In this document: in pieces, positions 10,375-19,792 of the stretch
Position numbering within the stretch: position 1 is the first letter of the stretch
How the letters are laid out: each line of letters starts with the position of its first letter
Source: Candidatus Heimdallarchaeota archaeon
GTDB lineage: Archaea; Asgardarchaeota; Heimdallarchaeia; JABLTI01
NCBI GenBank assembly: GCA_019058275.1
Contig: JAHLVW010000062.1
Location: 62,001 to 126,000, forward strand
Direction of reading: 5' to 3'
Length of the DNA stretch: 64,000 nucleotides
Made by a program: the position numbers and the translations under genes
Notes under the pieces: generated by a model
The model's database searches: none
The model's input: only the letters and a program-made list of their open reading frames with translations
What the model was told of the DNA's origin: nothing

Positions 10375-11499
10375 TTACTTGGAATATTTTGCTAACTTTT
10401 TCAGTGTATATTTTAGAATTCCTTTAAAGAAACGATGTTCACCAAGCTTCTCTTTACAAAATTCAATTAATCGGTTTTCTTTTAGAGCATCTTGCGCTTC
10501 AACTAAAATTTGTTGATAGATATATGCATTATGCATTGCTCTATTTCTAAACCCTTCATTACCACCTAATTTCATTTTCTGTTCTATTTCTTCAAAATTG
10601 GCATTATTACAAATTGGACATGAGCAACAATATTGATCCCATTTAACACTCGTAGTACACATGGTTGTTTTATTAGATACTTTTCTTGCACCAATTTTAT
10701 CTTGATAAACTAAGAAGTATTTAGCATTTATAATCCATGATATACTTTCAATACTATCAGCTCCTGAAAGCAGAAATAATAAGCCTGCAAGTGGGCTCCC
10801 AACACCAAAAAGATGTAGGATTAAATCTTCACTATTGGAATTGAGCTGTTTTCTTCCTTCTATGACTCTGTCTATAATATTGAAGTATCTTGTATGCGAT
10901 GTAGATGATTGTTTCATTTGAGGAACTAACCCACCAATTCCCCATATTTTAAAATCAGCTATTTTCTTTACTTTTGTAAAATATTGTTTTATCTCTTCAG
11001 GATTTATACCATGAAGTACAGGCATAACCTCAATACCATTGTTTATCTGTTCATTTGCTAATTTAATATTTGAAATAGATTTTTTAGCTAGGTCTTCAGC
11101 TTTTTTAAGTGAGAAATCCTGTAGGATAGGATAATCTAAACCTACAGCAATATCTGCTTTTGAAGCTATTTGAAGATTAATGACTTTATTCGGGTCAATT
11201 TCCTCTCCTTCCCCTCGAGAAATAAATTGAAATCCCCCGGAATCCATTGCACAAATTTCATTTTTCAAACCAAGTTCTTTATGAATTCCGTTTTCTCGTA
11301 TTCTCTTTTCAAGTCGTCCATTACGTAATATATCATAAGCATTTGTCATTACAGAAATATTTGGAATGTTCAACCATGGTCTAGGGTTATTATCTCTAAA
11401 AGAATAAGTTAACATCATTGTCGGAGTATGGAAATCCTTAGCGTTTACTTTAGTTATTTTTTCTATTGCTAAACCATTTGACTCCTTAGGTTTCAACAT
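10375..11499 (-). CDS. tRNA-guanine transglycosylase (TGT/TgtA) superfamily paralog, catalytic domain only
   Basis: AMDSGGFQFI, VMPVLHGINPEEIKQY, IWGIGGLVP, HLFGVGSP, zinc site CSCPIC...MHNAYIY; no room for archaeal PUA domains. Confidence 0.75.
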   Translation of the reverse strand: MLKPKESNGLAIEKITKVNAKDFHTPTMMLTYSFRDNNPRPWLNIPNISVMTNAYDILRNGRLEKRIRENGIHKELGLKNEICAMDSGGFQFISRGEGEEIDPNKVINLQIASKADIAVGLDYPILQDFSLKKAEDLAKKSISNIKLANEQINNGIEVMPVLHGINPEEIKQYFTKVKKIADFKIWGIGGLVPQMKQSSTSHTRYFNIIDRVIEGRKQLNSNSEDLILHLFGVGSPLAGLLFLLSGADSIESISWIINAKYFLVYQDKIGARKVSNKTTMCTTSVKWDQYCCSCPICNNANFEEIEQKMKLGGNEGFRNRAMHNAYIYQQILVEAQDALKENRLIEFCKEKLGEHRFFKGILKYTLKKLAKYSK

Positions 11500-11523
11500 A
11501 TTCTTAATCGCCTATATTACAAA

Positions 11524-12108
11524 CTAGTCGTGATTAATCTTTAGAGTATTTTCGATAATAACCCGTGCTTTTGGAAGATTGTAGGTTAGAGGAGGAGCAT
11601 ATTTTATTCTTGAAAGAAGCTCAGTAATATTATACTGTTTACTCTCTTCATTTTGAAATATTTTTCCGAGTGCTTCCTCAAATATACCCCTGTGATGTTT
11701 AGGAAGGATATAGAATGAATACTTATGTGCTTTAATTAGTTTTGGTAAAACATTAGTTAATCTTCTAATGAAAATATCTCTACCTTTCTTCTGCATTTTC
11801 GAAGGTGGAAACTCATACTTAGTAACAGCAGTATCATCAAATTCCTCTGGAACAACAATTGCTGGTTCTGATATAGTATATATTTGACTGATGTCTCTAA
11901 TCTTCAACTTACTATCAAGCATAGCATAAAAAACTCGTCTATAAGGAGATTTGTAGTAGGGTTTGTATTTAGAACAGCTTAGGAAAAAAGCAATTGGTTT
12001 TTCAATTCTTGGAATGTACTCATTTAACATGAAGTTATAGTGGTTAATAAATCTAGGAGCTTGAAATAATTCATCTCCTCCAATGAGAAATTCATCTAGT
12101 GATTCCAT
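11524..12108 (-). CDS. DUF5591 / archaeosine synthase (ArcS)-like domain protein
   Basis: FFLSCSKYKPYYKSPYRRVFYAML...IYTISEPAIVVPEEFDDTAVTKYEFPP, the ArcS-type CSK.KPY.SP / ISE..vVPeE / Y..Pp pattern; 24 bp upstream of the TGT paralog. Confidence 0.6.
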   Translation of the reverse strand: MESLDEFLIGGDELFQAPRFINHYNFMLNEYIPRIEKPIAFFLSCSKYKPYYKSPYRRVFYAMLDSKLKIRDISQIYTISEPAIVVPEEFDDTAVTKYEFPPSKMQKKGRDIFIRRLTNVLPKLIKAHKYSFYILPKHHRGIFEEALGKIFQNEESKQYNITELLSRIKYAPPLTYNLPKARVIIENTLKINHD

Positions 12109-12293
12109 GAGGAAACCTACTTTTTCCTATTTGTACTACATTTACTAGAAACTGTTCTTAAAAAATTAGTGTATAATGAAAGAATCTAAATCTAAAGTAT
12201 AAAATTGGTTTAGAATATAAAAATGAACTCTTATCTTGAATCCTATGCTAATTACTCTAGATAAAAAGTAAATTCTTACAGGATGAAAAGCTA

Positions 12294-13007
12294 TTGTTAG
12301 ACGAAATTCTAGTTATTCGAGAGAGTATACAAATATTCTATTACAATAGAGATCCAAATAGAGCAATGTCTAATGATTGGTATATCTTACAATCGGGATT
12401 TTTCGTAGCCCTATCAGCATTTGCAAATGAGATGAGTGATGATAAACTCAAATATGTAGTTTTAGAAAACAAATTGTACGCTCTCGATGAAGTATCAGAT
12501 ATTCTTGTAATTTTTGGTGACAAAGAAAAAATGACTCAAGAAGTTGTCAGCAAATTACAAGGTGAAATAACGAAAACAGCTAATTATCTTAGCTATATAT
12601 TAGACAAGTATGATTGAGAAACATTTGTTACAAGTCCTTCACAATTAAATGAAATTGCTAACGATTTTGGAGATTATTTAAAACAAGAAGATCTAGTTGA
12701 AGATGATTCACCTTTTGATCCTCATGAATCAAGAAGTATGATGCAGAAATTTATCTTCAAATCAATTGGTTATACACCTGGTCAATGCAATATTGGAAGA
12801 GCAGAACGCCTCAAAAGGCTACTAATAGGAATGATGGGCTTTGTTGCTGCAATTATCTCTGCAATTCTAATCATGTTCTTCAATGGAAATCCTTGGTTTA
12901 TGCTTACTTTAGATGTACCATTAGGGATGGGTTTCTTTAGTCTATATCAATATCTGTTCAAATTCTGCGTTGTTAATGGATTAACTAAAAAATATGATAT
13001 GCATTAA
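12294..13007 (+). pseudogene. Roadblock/longin-like domain plus TM domain protein interrupted by an in-frame TGA (12615-12617)
   Basis: ORFs 12294..12617 and 12738..13007 lie in the same frame; sequence stays open after TGA (ETFVTSPSQLNEIANDFGDYLKQEDLVEDDSPFDPHESRS-MMQKF) with no ATG/GTG/TTG before 12735. Confidence 0.55.
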
Positions 13008-13019
13008 GGAGGATTAAAT

Positions 13020-13193
13020 TTGTCAGAAACTACAAAATTAAAATTACCCAAACCTGAGTTGTTTGAAGGAGAAGTAGATTTCCCTGAAATGATTAAAAAA
13101 GACTTTCATAAAGCAGTTTTGATCCTTTCACTAACAGCTCTTTCAACTATTATTTTAGTCGGTGCATTGTGGGCTTTAGCATTTTTCCTTTAA
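13020..13193 (+). CDS. Small single-TM protein (57 aa), below the ORF track cutoff
   Basis: TTG start with strong upstream AAGGAGG; MSETTKLKLPKPELFEGEVDFPEMIKKDFHKAVLILSLTALSTIILVGALWALAFFL; starts 13 nt after the preceding stop. Confidence 0.6.
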   Translation: MSETTKLKLPKPELFEGEVDFPEMIKKDFHKAVLILSLTALSTIILVGALWALAFFL

Positions 13194-13317
13194 AAAAGGT
13201 AAACCTACTATTACAATTTTTTTGTTACTAGTATTATTTATCTTTTCGAAATACTTTTTTTAAGAAGAGAATCTTTTGTGAACATAGATCTATAATAAGT
13301 ACAATGTTGGAATAAAG

Positions 13318-14322
13318 ATGGCAAAAAAAGTTGCTATTAATGGGTTTGGACGTATAGGACGTAACTTCTACAGAAGTGTGGTTGAAAACTATCCGGAAAT
13401 TGATGTTGTTTCAATTAACGATTTGTTTGAACCGAGATATTTAGCTTATGTACTAAAGTATGATTCGGTTTTTGGGAAATTCAAGGGAACAGTAGAAGCT
13501 ACTGACAATTCTCTGATTATTAACGAAAAAGAAATTCCAGTGACAGCTGAAAGAGATCCAGCTAATTTATCTCATTCAAAGAATGAAGTTGATGTTGCTG
13601 TGGAATGTACTGGTTTCTTTGTAGATAGAGATGGTGCAAAAAAACATCTTGAAGCAGGAGCTAATAAAGTTCTCATAAGCGCTCCAGCAAAGAAACCTGA
13701 TATTACTGTGGTACTGGGTTGCAATGATGATAAACTAACTGATGAGCATAAAATAGTATCAAGTGCTTCTTGCACAACAAACTGTTTGGCACCAATTGTA
13801 AAAGTATTGGATGACAATTACAAAATAATACAAGGTGTAATGACAACAATTCACTCTTATACTGGTAATCAAAATCCTGTAGATACTGGCAGATCAGGTG
13901 ATCCAGTAAAAATGATTCGTGGTAGAGCTTGTGCAGTAAACATTATACCAACATCAACAGGAGCTGCCAAAGCAATAGGAGAGGTTTTCCCACATCTAAA
14001 AGGCAAGTTAGATGGTTTTGCAATGAGGGTCCCAACAGTTAATGGTAGTGTGGTAGATTTGAAAATAAATGTCGAGAAAATTCCTACTATCGAAGACATT
14101 AATAAAGAAATGAAAGCTGCTGCTAAAGGAAGTCTTAAGGGAATTTTGGCTTATACAGACGATCCAATTGTTTCAACAGATATAATTGGTGATCCACATA
14201 GCTCAATCTATTCTAGTATCTGGACTAAAATTGTAGGAAATATGATTTCTGTTGTTAGTTGGTACGATAATGAATGGGGATACTCTAATCGAATGGTTGA
14301 ATTGATTGTAAAATATCTATGA
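13318..14322 (+). CDS. gap: Type I (bacterial/eukaryotic-like) glyceraldehyde-3-phosphate dehydrogenase
   Basis: INGFGRIGRNFYRS, SASCTTNCLAP, TTIHSYTGNQNPVD, STGAAKAIGEVFPHLKGKLDGFAMRVPT, SWYDNEWGYSNRMVELI. Confidence 0.96.
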   Translation: MAKKVAINGFGRIGRNFYRSVVENYPEIDVVSINDLFEPRYLAYVLKYDSVFGKFKGTVEATDNSLIINEKEIPVTAERDPANLSHSKNEVDVAVECTGFFVDRDGAKKHLEAGANKVLISAPAKKPDITVVLGCNDDKLTDEHKIVSSASCTTNCLAPIVKVLDDNYKIIQGVMTTIHSYTGNQNPVDTGRSGDPVKMIRGRACAVNIIPTSTGAAKAIGEVFPHLKGKLDGFAMRVPTVNGSVVDLKINVEKIPTIEDINKEMKAAAKGSLKGILAYTDDPIVSTDIIGDPHSSIYSSIWTKIVGNMISVVSWYDNEWGYSNRMVELIVKYL

Positions 14323-14342
14323 AAAGTGATTTCTCACTTTTC
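14321..14342 (+). terminator. Candidate hairpin terminator after gap
   Basis: GAAAAGTGA-TTTC-TCACTTTTC, 9-bp perfect stem followed by TTTATTTCTT. Confidence 0.5.
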
Positions 14343-14350
14343 TTTATTTC

Positions 14351-14998
14351 TTATTTAGCTGTTGAAACTTTTTTTCTTTGATAAAGAATGACTCCAATGA
14401 CTACACCAGAAATCGGAATCAGTGCTAAAAATGCATAAGGCCATTTAACACTTTTAGTTAATTCACTTGTTCTGATAAATTCAAATTCACCAATTTCCAG
14501 TGTACTTACTAATAAAGGATGGTTATACGCATAAATATGCACTAAAACACCATCATGCTTCCAGTAAGTAGCATTAATGATGAGGGATGAATTAAAGACC
14601 TGAAAACCCCAGTAATCTTTATCTTCGACAATTTCATATCCAAATTCCTGATACTCTATAGCCAATTTATCCCACGTTCGATTTTTTATTAATATACCAA
14701 CGAAGAAAATTGTAGCTGTTGAAAATCCTTCAATAGTTAATTTTGTTTTTAATAGAGGTGGATCGACAATGGAGAATTCTACTTTCATTGTAACATTTTC
14801 TCGAAAAGTAACTGCTCCTAAAGATGCAGTTATTGCAGAATTATTTAGTGCTCTAAAACGATTTATATAGAAATTAAAGTTATCTCCAACTTTAACATTG
14901 TATTTACCAGTAGTATATTGAGGGAATGTTGTAAAAACAAATAGACCTATGATAACATATGAAATAAAGATTGTAATTTTCTTCTTCTTTGTAAGCAA
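14351..14998 (-). CDS. Membrane-anchored extracytoplasmic protein
   Basis: N-terminal hydrophobic segment IFISYVIIGLFVFTTF and C-terminal TM WPYAFLALIPISGVVIGVILYQRKK. Confidence 0.55.
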   Translation of the reverse strand: MLTKKKKITIFISYVIIGLFVFTTFPQYTTGKYNVKVGDNFNFYINRFRALNNSAITASLGAVTFRENVTMKVEFSIVDPPLLKTKLTIEGFSTATIFFVGILIKNRTWDKLAIEYQEFGYEIVEDKDYWGFQVFNSSLIINATYWKHDGVLVHIYAYNHPLLVSTLEIGEFEFIRTSELTKSVKWPYAFLALIPISGVVIGVILYQRKKVSTAK

Positions 14999-15165
14999 AT
15001 TGAACCAACTACCTCAATTAATTTTCTTAACTGTAAATCATTTATTTTTAATGTCTAAAATGTCTTGTTAAATTTTACTATTATATCAAACTTAGTGTTT
15101 GCCTTTGTATAATGACTTATTAATCAAATTGGAATAATAAATTTGTAATTTATTGAAAAAGAAAT

Positions 15166-17271
15166 ATGGTGATTTTATTAATGGGATTAGATAAAATTGA
15201 AAACAAACTAACAAAATCATTTTTTCCCAGAGAGTTTAAGCAATATAAGAGAAACTTGTCCGATGTTGAAATAGCACTGATTAGAAATGCATTTGAAAAA
15301 GCAAACGCTTTGGAAAAATGTGATTATTTCACATTTTGTAAAACGGTTATTTGTGTCTCATTAGATTATCTTGGACAGTATCCTGAGCTTGAATATTTTG
15401 CAGCTGAAATTGCTTATGAAATCAGAAGATTAGATGATTTAGAGTTTATTGTTAGAGTATCAAATAATCCCTATGTTTTGTTACCTCTCGCTAAAGGTTT
15501 AATTGCTAAGAATTCTCTTGGTAGAGCAGCTGCTAATATTAGAATTGTGGAATCTAAAATAAAACCCGATGATTTAGTTTACCAATTGGAATTATATCTT
15601 GTAAAATCCTATTATGCAGTTGCTAATGGAAATCTCACAGATGCACTTTTTCACATTTTAGCAGCAAAAGAATTTCTTAGATCCTCAGAAAACGAACTTG
15701 ATATCATTCAAGCTAATACCTTTGATGCACAAATTTTGGTTGATGAGTGCAAGATATTATTCGAAATGGGTCGTTATGACAAAGTTTTCGACAACGTTAA
15801 TGAAGGTTTAACTTTAGCAAAGAAAATTGGCAATAGACCATTAACTGTATTGTTTGAGATTTTTTATGGAATGTATTTAATAGATTACAAAAGTTCACTG
15901 GATGAAGGAAATCAACATCACTATATAGCTGCATCTATTGCTAGAAAATTAAGGAATCCATATTTAATTGCAATTACACTAGAGACAATAGGTAATAACT
16001 TACAACTACAAAGAAAAATCGAAGAAGGAATCAAATTCTGTAAACATGCAGAGAGATTATATAAGAAAATTGGTGATGAACAAAATCGAATGATAATTGC
16101 TATTAAAATTGCTAATTTGCAAATAGCTTTTGGTAATGTTTCATCTGCAATGAGTATACTTCTGGACTTAGAAACATTAGGCAGTAAAAACCCATTAACA
16201 TATCTTAATTTGGTCTATGCATTTATCAAAATTGACGATTTAGATCTAGCTGAGACTTATCTTGAGAAAACTAAAAAACATTTAAGAGGAAGAGGGGACC
16301 TTACAGGTGAATTTCTATTAATTTACTATGAAGGATTAATAGAATTCCAATCAGGGAATTTCGGTAAAGCAGAAATGCTCTTTGCACATGCACAGGAATT
16401 TGCTGAATTAAATAAATTATCAAAACAAGCTCTAAACGCAAGTCTGCAATTAGTGAATGTTTTGGTCTCAAAAAATATAGCTTTTCCATCAAAAAGAAAT
16501 TTCAAAAAAGCGAAATTTTCTATTGTTGAGCTAAGTAGTCAAGTTAAGAAAGATGAACAATCAATAGAATATAATAATTGTGAATTACTAAAAGCAATAC
16601 TTTTGTTTTCAAATAATAACTACCAAGAAGCAAAAGATATTTTCAAACGATTGGAATCATTCTACTTCTCAATACGTTTATTTGAGAAAATTAGCACTGT
16701 ACAAGAATATCTAGAAAGATTATCTCACCTTGAAGAAATTGGTGCTATAAGCTTAGATAAAACAGAAAGAACTACTAAAGAATTTTCAGAATTTGAAAAA
16801 ACTCCTGCTCCAATACTTCCTCCAAATGTCGAACCCCCACAATCATATATTGAAGATGATGCCAATCCAATTCTCTTACTAATTCTATCTCATGGAGGTT
16901 TGCCAATATACTCCCATTATTTCAGAGAAGGGTTCGAAAATCTAGATGAAACTTTAGTATCTGGGTTTTTAGGAGCAATAGTGTCATTCGCAGAGAAGCT
17001 AGGTGAAAGCAATATAAGACAAACAAGAAGTGGATTAGGTAGGGGTTTCTTACAAGGCATAAGGCATGGTGACTTTGAAATTTTACTTGAGAGAAGTGAA
17101 AGATACCTGATCGCATTAGTCGCAGATCAAGAAAATTATCTAATACGAAAACAACTGAAAAGGTTAGTAGATGAAATAAATGTTCTATTTCTAATAGATG
17201 ATGAACCAATCATTGTATTAGGTGAAAATAACCGTCTCTATATTCAAAGTGTTGTGAATAGGATCTTTTAA
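15166..17271 (+). CDS. TPR-repeat protein with C-terminal roadblock/longin-like domain
   Basis: Multiple TPR-like helices (IANLQIAFGNVSSAMSILLDLETL); C-terminal ILLLILSHGGLPIYSHYF...LVSGFLGAIVSFAEKLG...HGDFEILLERSERYLIALVADQENYLIRKQLKRL. Confidence 0.65.
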   Translation: MVILLMGLDKIENKLTKSFFPREFKQYKRNLSDVEIALIRNAFEKANALEKCDYFTFCKTVICVSLDYLGQYPELEYFAAEIAYEIRRLDDLEFIVRVSNNPYVLLPLAKGLIAKNSLGRAAANIRIVESKIKPDDLVYQLELYLVKSYYAVANGNLTDALFHILAAKEFLRSSENELDIIQANTFDAQILVDECKILFEMGRYDKVFDNVNEGLTLAKKIGNRPLTVLFEIFYGMYLIDYKSSLDEGNQHHYIAASIARKLRNPYLIAITLETIGNNLQLQRKIEEGIKFCKHAERLYKKIGDEQNRMIIAIKIANLQIAFGNVSSAMSILLDLETLGSKNPLTYLNLVYAFIKIDDLDLAETYLEKTKKHLRGRGDLTGEFLLIYYEGLIEFQSGNFGKAEMLFAHAQEFAELNKLSKQALNASLQLVNVLVSKNIAFPSKRNFKKAKFSIVELSSQVKKDEQSIEYNNCELLKAILLFSNNNYQEAKDIFKRLESFYFSIRLFEKISTVQEYLERLSHLEEIGAISLDKTERTTKEFSEFEKTPAPILPPNVEPPQSYIEDDANPILLLILSHGGLPIYSHYFREGFENLDETLVSGFLGAIVSFAEKLGESNIRQTRSGLGRGFLQGIRHGDFEILLERSERYLIALVADQENYLIRKQLKRLVDEINVLFLIDDEPIIVLGENNRLYIQSVVNRIF

Positions 17272-17336
17272 GTAAGAAAAAAACTAATAATGGAAACTTG
17301 ATTAAAAAAATCAAGAATCCAATTATATTACTACAT

Positions 17337-19595
17337 TTAAGAATTACCTGGTAAAACAACTCTCTTTGTTTTTGGAGTGAGTATTGCATTAATAATCTCA
17401 GCATTGATTAACTCCACAAATGCTTGGGAATTACTTATTATTGAGATAACTTCTCCAGAATCATCCAATGTGCCTATAAGTCCTTCTTCCGCATCACGAC
17501 CTATGGCAAAATAAGGTTTCGATGTTGAACTAATTGCTAAAGACTTAAGTTGAATGTTCTCTTTTGACATAAGTTGCTTAATAATATCAGCATTTTTGAA
17601 TGGATCAAAGTCTGAGATAACAATAATTCTGGTTCTAGGATTACTATTTAGCAATGCATTCAAATGTATGTCTTTTATTTCCGGATAGACAAGAGTAACA
17701 GTTGATTTTACTCTATCAAAGATTTCCTTCATTTGAGATAAAGTTGCTTCTCTGCCAAGAATTGTTGTTGTATTAACAATTGGTCTTGGAACATCCTTGA
17801 TCTTACTTGCCAATTCACGGAATGTTAATTCCATATTTGTTAACAATTTCTCTATTGTTTTATTGCTTTCTTTGAATTTGTCACCGTAACCTCTGAATTG
17901 ATTCTTTACGTTAGAAGTTTCAGCAATTATTGTATCCTCTATGCCAGTTTGTGATTGGTCTATGGTTTTATTTACAAGTGTTGCTTGATCTTGGACACAT
18001 TGTATAGCTGTTTGCTTTCCTCTATTAAGAAGTGTTTTCGCTGGCATTTCAATTTTAGCAATTGCTGATTTAGCTCTGTCTTCAGTATCTTTAATGAAGG
18101 CTTTACTCTTTATTTCACTAGAATTGTTTAAAACTCTAATATCATCAATGATTTTTGAGCTTATATTTGTGAAAGCATTTTCTTTTTCTTTGAATTCAGT
18201 TTTAATACTGATAATAGTGGCATCACGAGCTTCCTGATATTTTGTGTTAATGTCAACATTTGTCCTGGAAATTGTTCCAGACATGTTGTTCTTAGAGGTT
18301 TCAAAATCAGTATTAGCTTTAGTGAAGCTATTTGTCAAATCCATGTCAATCTTTTCACCGATTTCAGTCATCTTGCGATTTGTTATATCAACAACTGTTT
18401 TGAGCTCATTACCAAGCCTAACTTCTTTAGATTTGATTTCATCTTTTGTATCGGCTGCACTCTTTTCCAAATTATCCTTTAATTGATTAAAGAGATTTGA
18501 TAAGGCTTCTGTATTGGTCTTGGTTTTTACTGCAACTATGCTCTCAAGTTGAGCATTAGTGTCTGTAAATAGAGTTTCAACATTTCGAGAGAATGATTCA
18601 ATCATTTGCTCATATTCTCTTTTAATACCAGCAATACGTTCACGTATTACTTTTCCGAATTCATCATTCATTTCAGAGATGGAATCAGAAATATTGCGAA
18701 TTCTTTCTTCAAGAATCTGATTAGTTTGTTTGTCATGAACTCCTAACTTAGAGCTAACAAGTTCAATTATACTTGCATAATTTTCCTTTACATTTTGACT
18801 TGTTAAGGTCATATTATCCTTTGCAGAAGCATTGTATTCAGAAAGTGCACGATTGATTTTTTCTTGAATATCAGTAGTAACTTTTTCATAATCACTGAAA
18901 TTATTATCCAATGAAGCTTGTAAAGTACTTTCCATAACAGTAGCAGCTTCTTCTACTTTTGAAGAGGACCCCTCAAATGATCTTGTGATATTCCCTTCAG
19001 ATTCAGCAAGTGAATTGACAATATCACTAGCTGCTGAGCTTATCATATTACCTGCAGCTTCTGTTGTTTCAGCATAATGCTTACTCATCTCTGTTGTTGT
19101 AATAAGAGATAATGATGTAATTGCTTGTTTTTCATCATTCAGAATTTGACTGATTTCTTCGATTAATTTATCAAGTTCTGTTGATATTTCAGTCGATGAA
19201 GCTTCAGTAGAAACTCTAATTTCATCTTTTGCTGAATTAGTAATTTGATGTATATTCTCCTTTTGTTGTTTGACAATTTGATCTAATGTGTCAGATCTCT
19301 CTTGAGCAAAAACATTAATCTCATTTCCAATAGCTTGTATTGACTCAAGGGAATCCTTAGCCTTCTCAGTTAGCGAGACTAAGGGATAAACTGCAGAGAA
19401 CTTCTTAATGATTGCAGGATTAGTGAAAATAAGATTCTTCTCTTTCAGAGCTTCTATACTATTCTCCACTTCACTGATTTTACTATCAATTTGCTCAGCA
19501 ATCTCAGGAATAGATAGTTGTCCTGCAGATAAAAGCAAGAGATAGACTTTTTCCTCAACTGGAGAGAGTTGAAGGTTACTTAAAATTTTAGACAA
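17337..19595 (-). CDS. TrmB-like wHTH regulator with a ~500-residue coiled-coil insert and C-terminal TrmB-type effector domain
   Basis: N-term LQLSPVEEKVYLLLLSAGQLSIPEIAEQIDSKISEVENSIEALKEKNLI; long heptad/MCP-like Ser/Thr/Asn-rich coiled coil; C-term EATLSQMKEIFDRVKSTVTLVYPEIKDI...RTRIIVISDFDP. Confidence 0.65.
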   Translation of the reverse strand: MSKILSNLQLSPVEEKVYLLLLSAGQLSIPEIAEQIDSKISEVENSIEALKEKNLIFTNPAIIKKFSAVYPLVSLTEKAKDSLESIQAIGNEINVFAQERSDTLDQIVKQQKENIHQITNSAKDEIRVSTEASSTEISTELDKLIEEISQILNDEKQAITSLSLITTTEMSKHYAETTEAAGNMISSAASDIVNSLAESEGNITRSFEGSSSKVEEAATVMESTLQASLDNNFSDYEKVTTDIQEKINRALSEYNASAKDNMTLTSQNVKENYASIIELVSSKLGVHDKQTNQILEERIRNISDSISEMNDEFGKVIRERIAGIKREYEQMIESFSRNVETLFTDTNAQLESIVAVKTKTNTEALSNLFNQLKDNLEKSAADTKDEIKSKEVRLGNELKTVVDITNRKMTEIGEKIDMDLTNSFTKANTDFETSKNNMSGTISRTNVDINTKYQEARDATIISIKTEFKEKENAFTNISSKIIDDIRVLNNSSEIKSKAFIKDTEDRAKSAIAKIEMPAKTLLNRGKQTAIQCVQDQATLVNKTIDQSQTGIEDTIIAETSNVKNQFRGYGDKFKESNKTIEKLLTNMELTFRELASKIKDVPRPIVNTTTILGREATLSQMKEIFDRVKSTVTLVYPEIKDIHLNALLNSNPRTRIIVISDFDPFKNADIIKQLMSKENIQLKSLAISSTSKPYFAIGRDAEEGLIGTLDDSGEVISIISNSQAFVELINAEIINAILTPKTKRVVLPGNS

Positions 19596-19792
19596 TTAAA
19601 GAATCTCCTTTCAAATAGTTCCTTTTTTGTATTATTTCTTATTTTTGACTATTAATTAAGCTTTTTTTAGAGCTATATTAATGACAAATCATTATCAATA
19701 GCTACTTTTCGCAAAAAATAGCTGAAAAAGATTCCTAATAATATTTATTTTCATGTAGTGTATTAAGAGCATATTAAGTTTGGGTGTTATAA

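Noticed and set aside
13572-14099. Minus-strand ORFs within gap (13572..13817, 13869..14099)
   Set aside because: Shadow ORFs antisense to a clear GAPDH coding frame.
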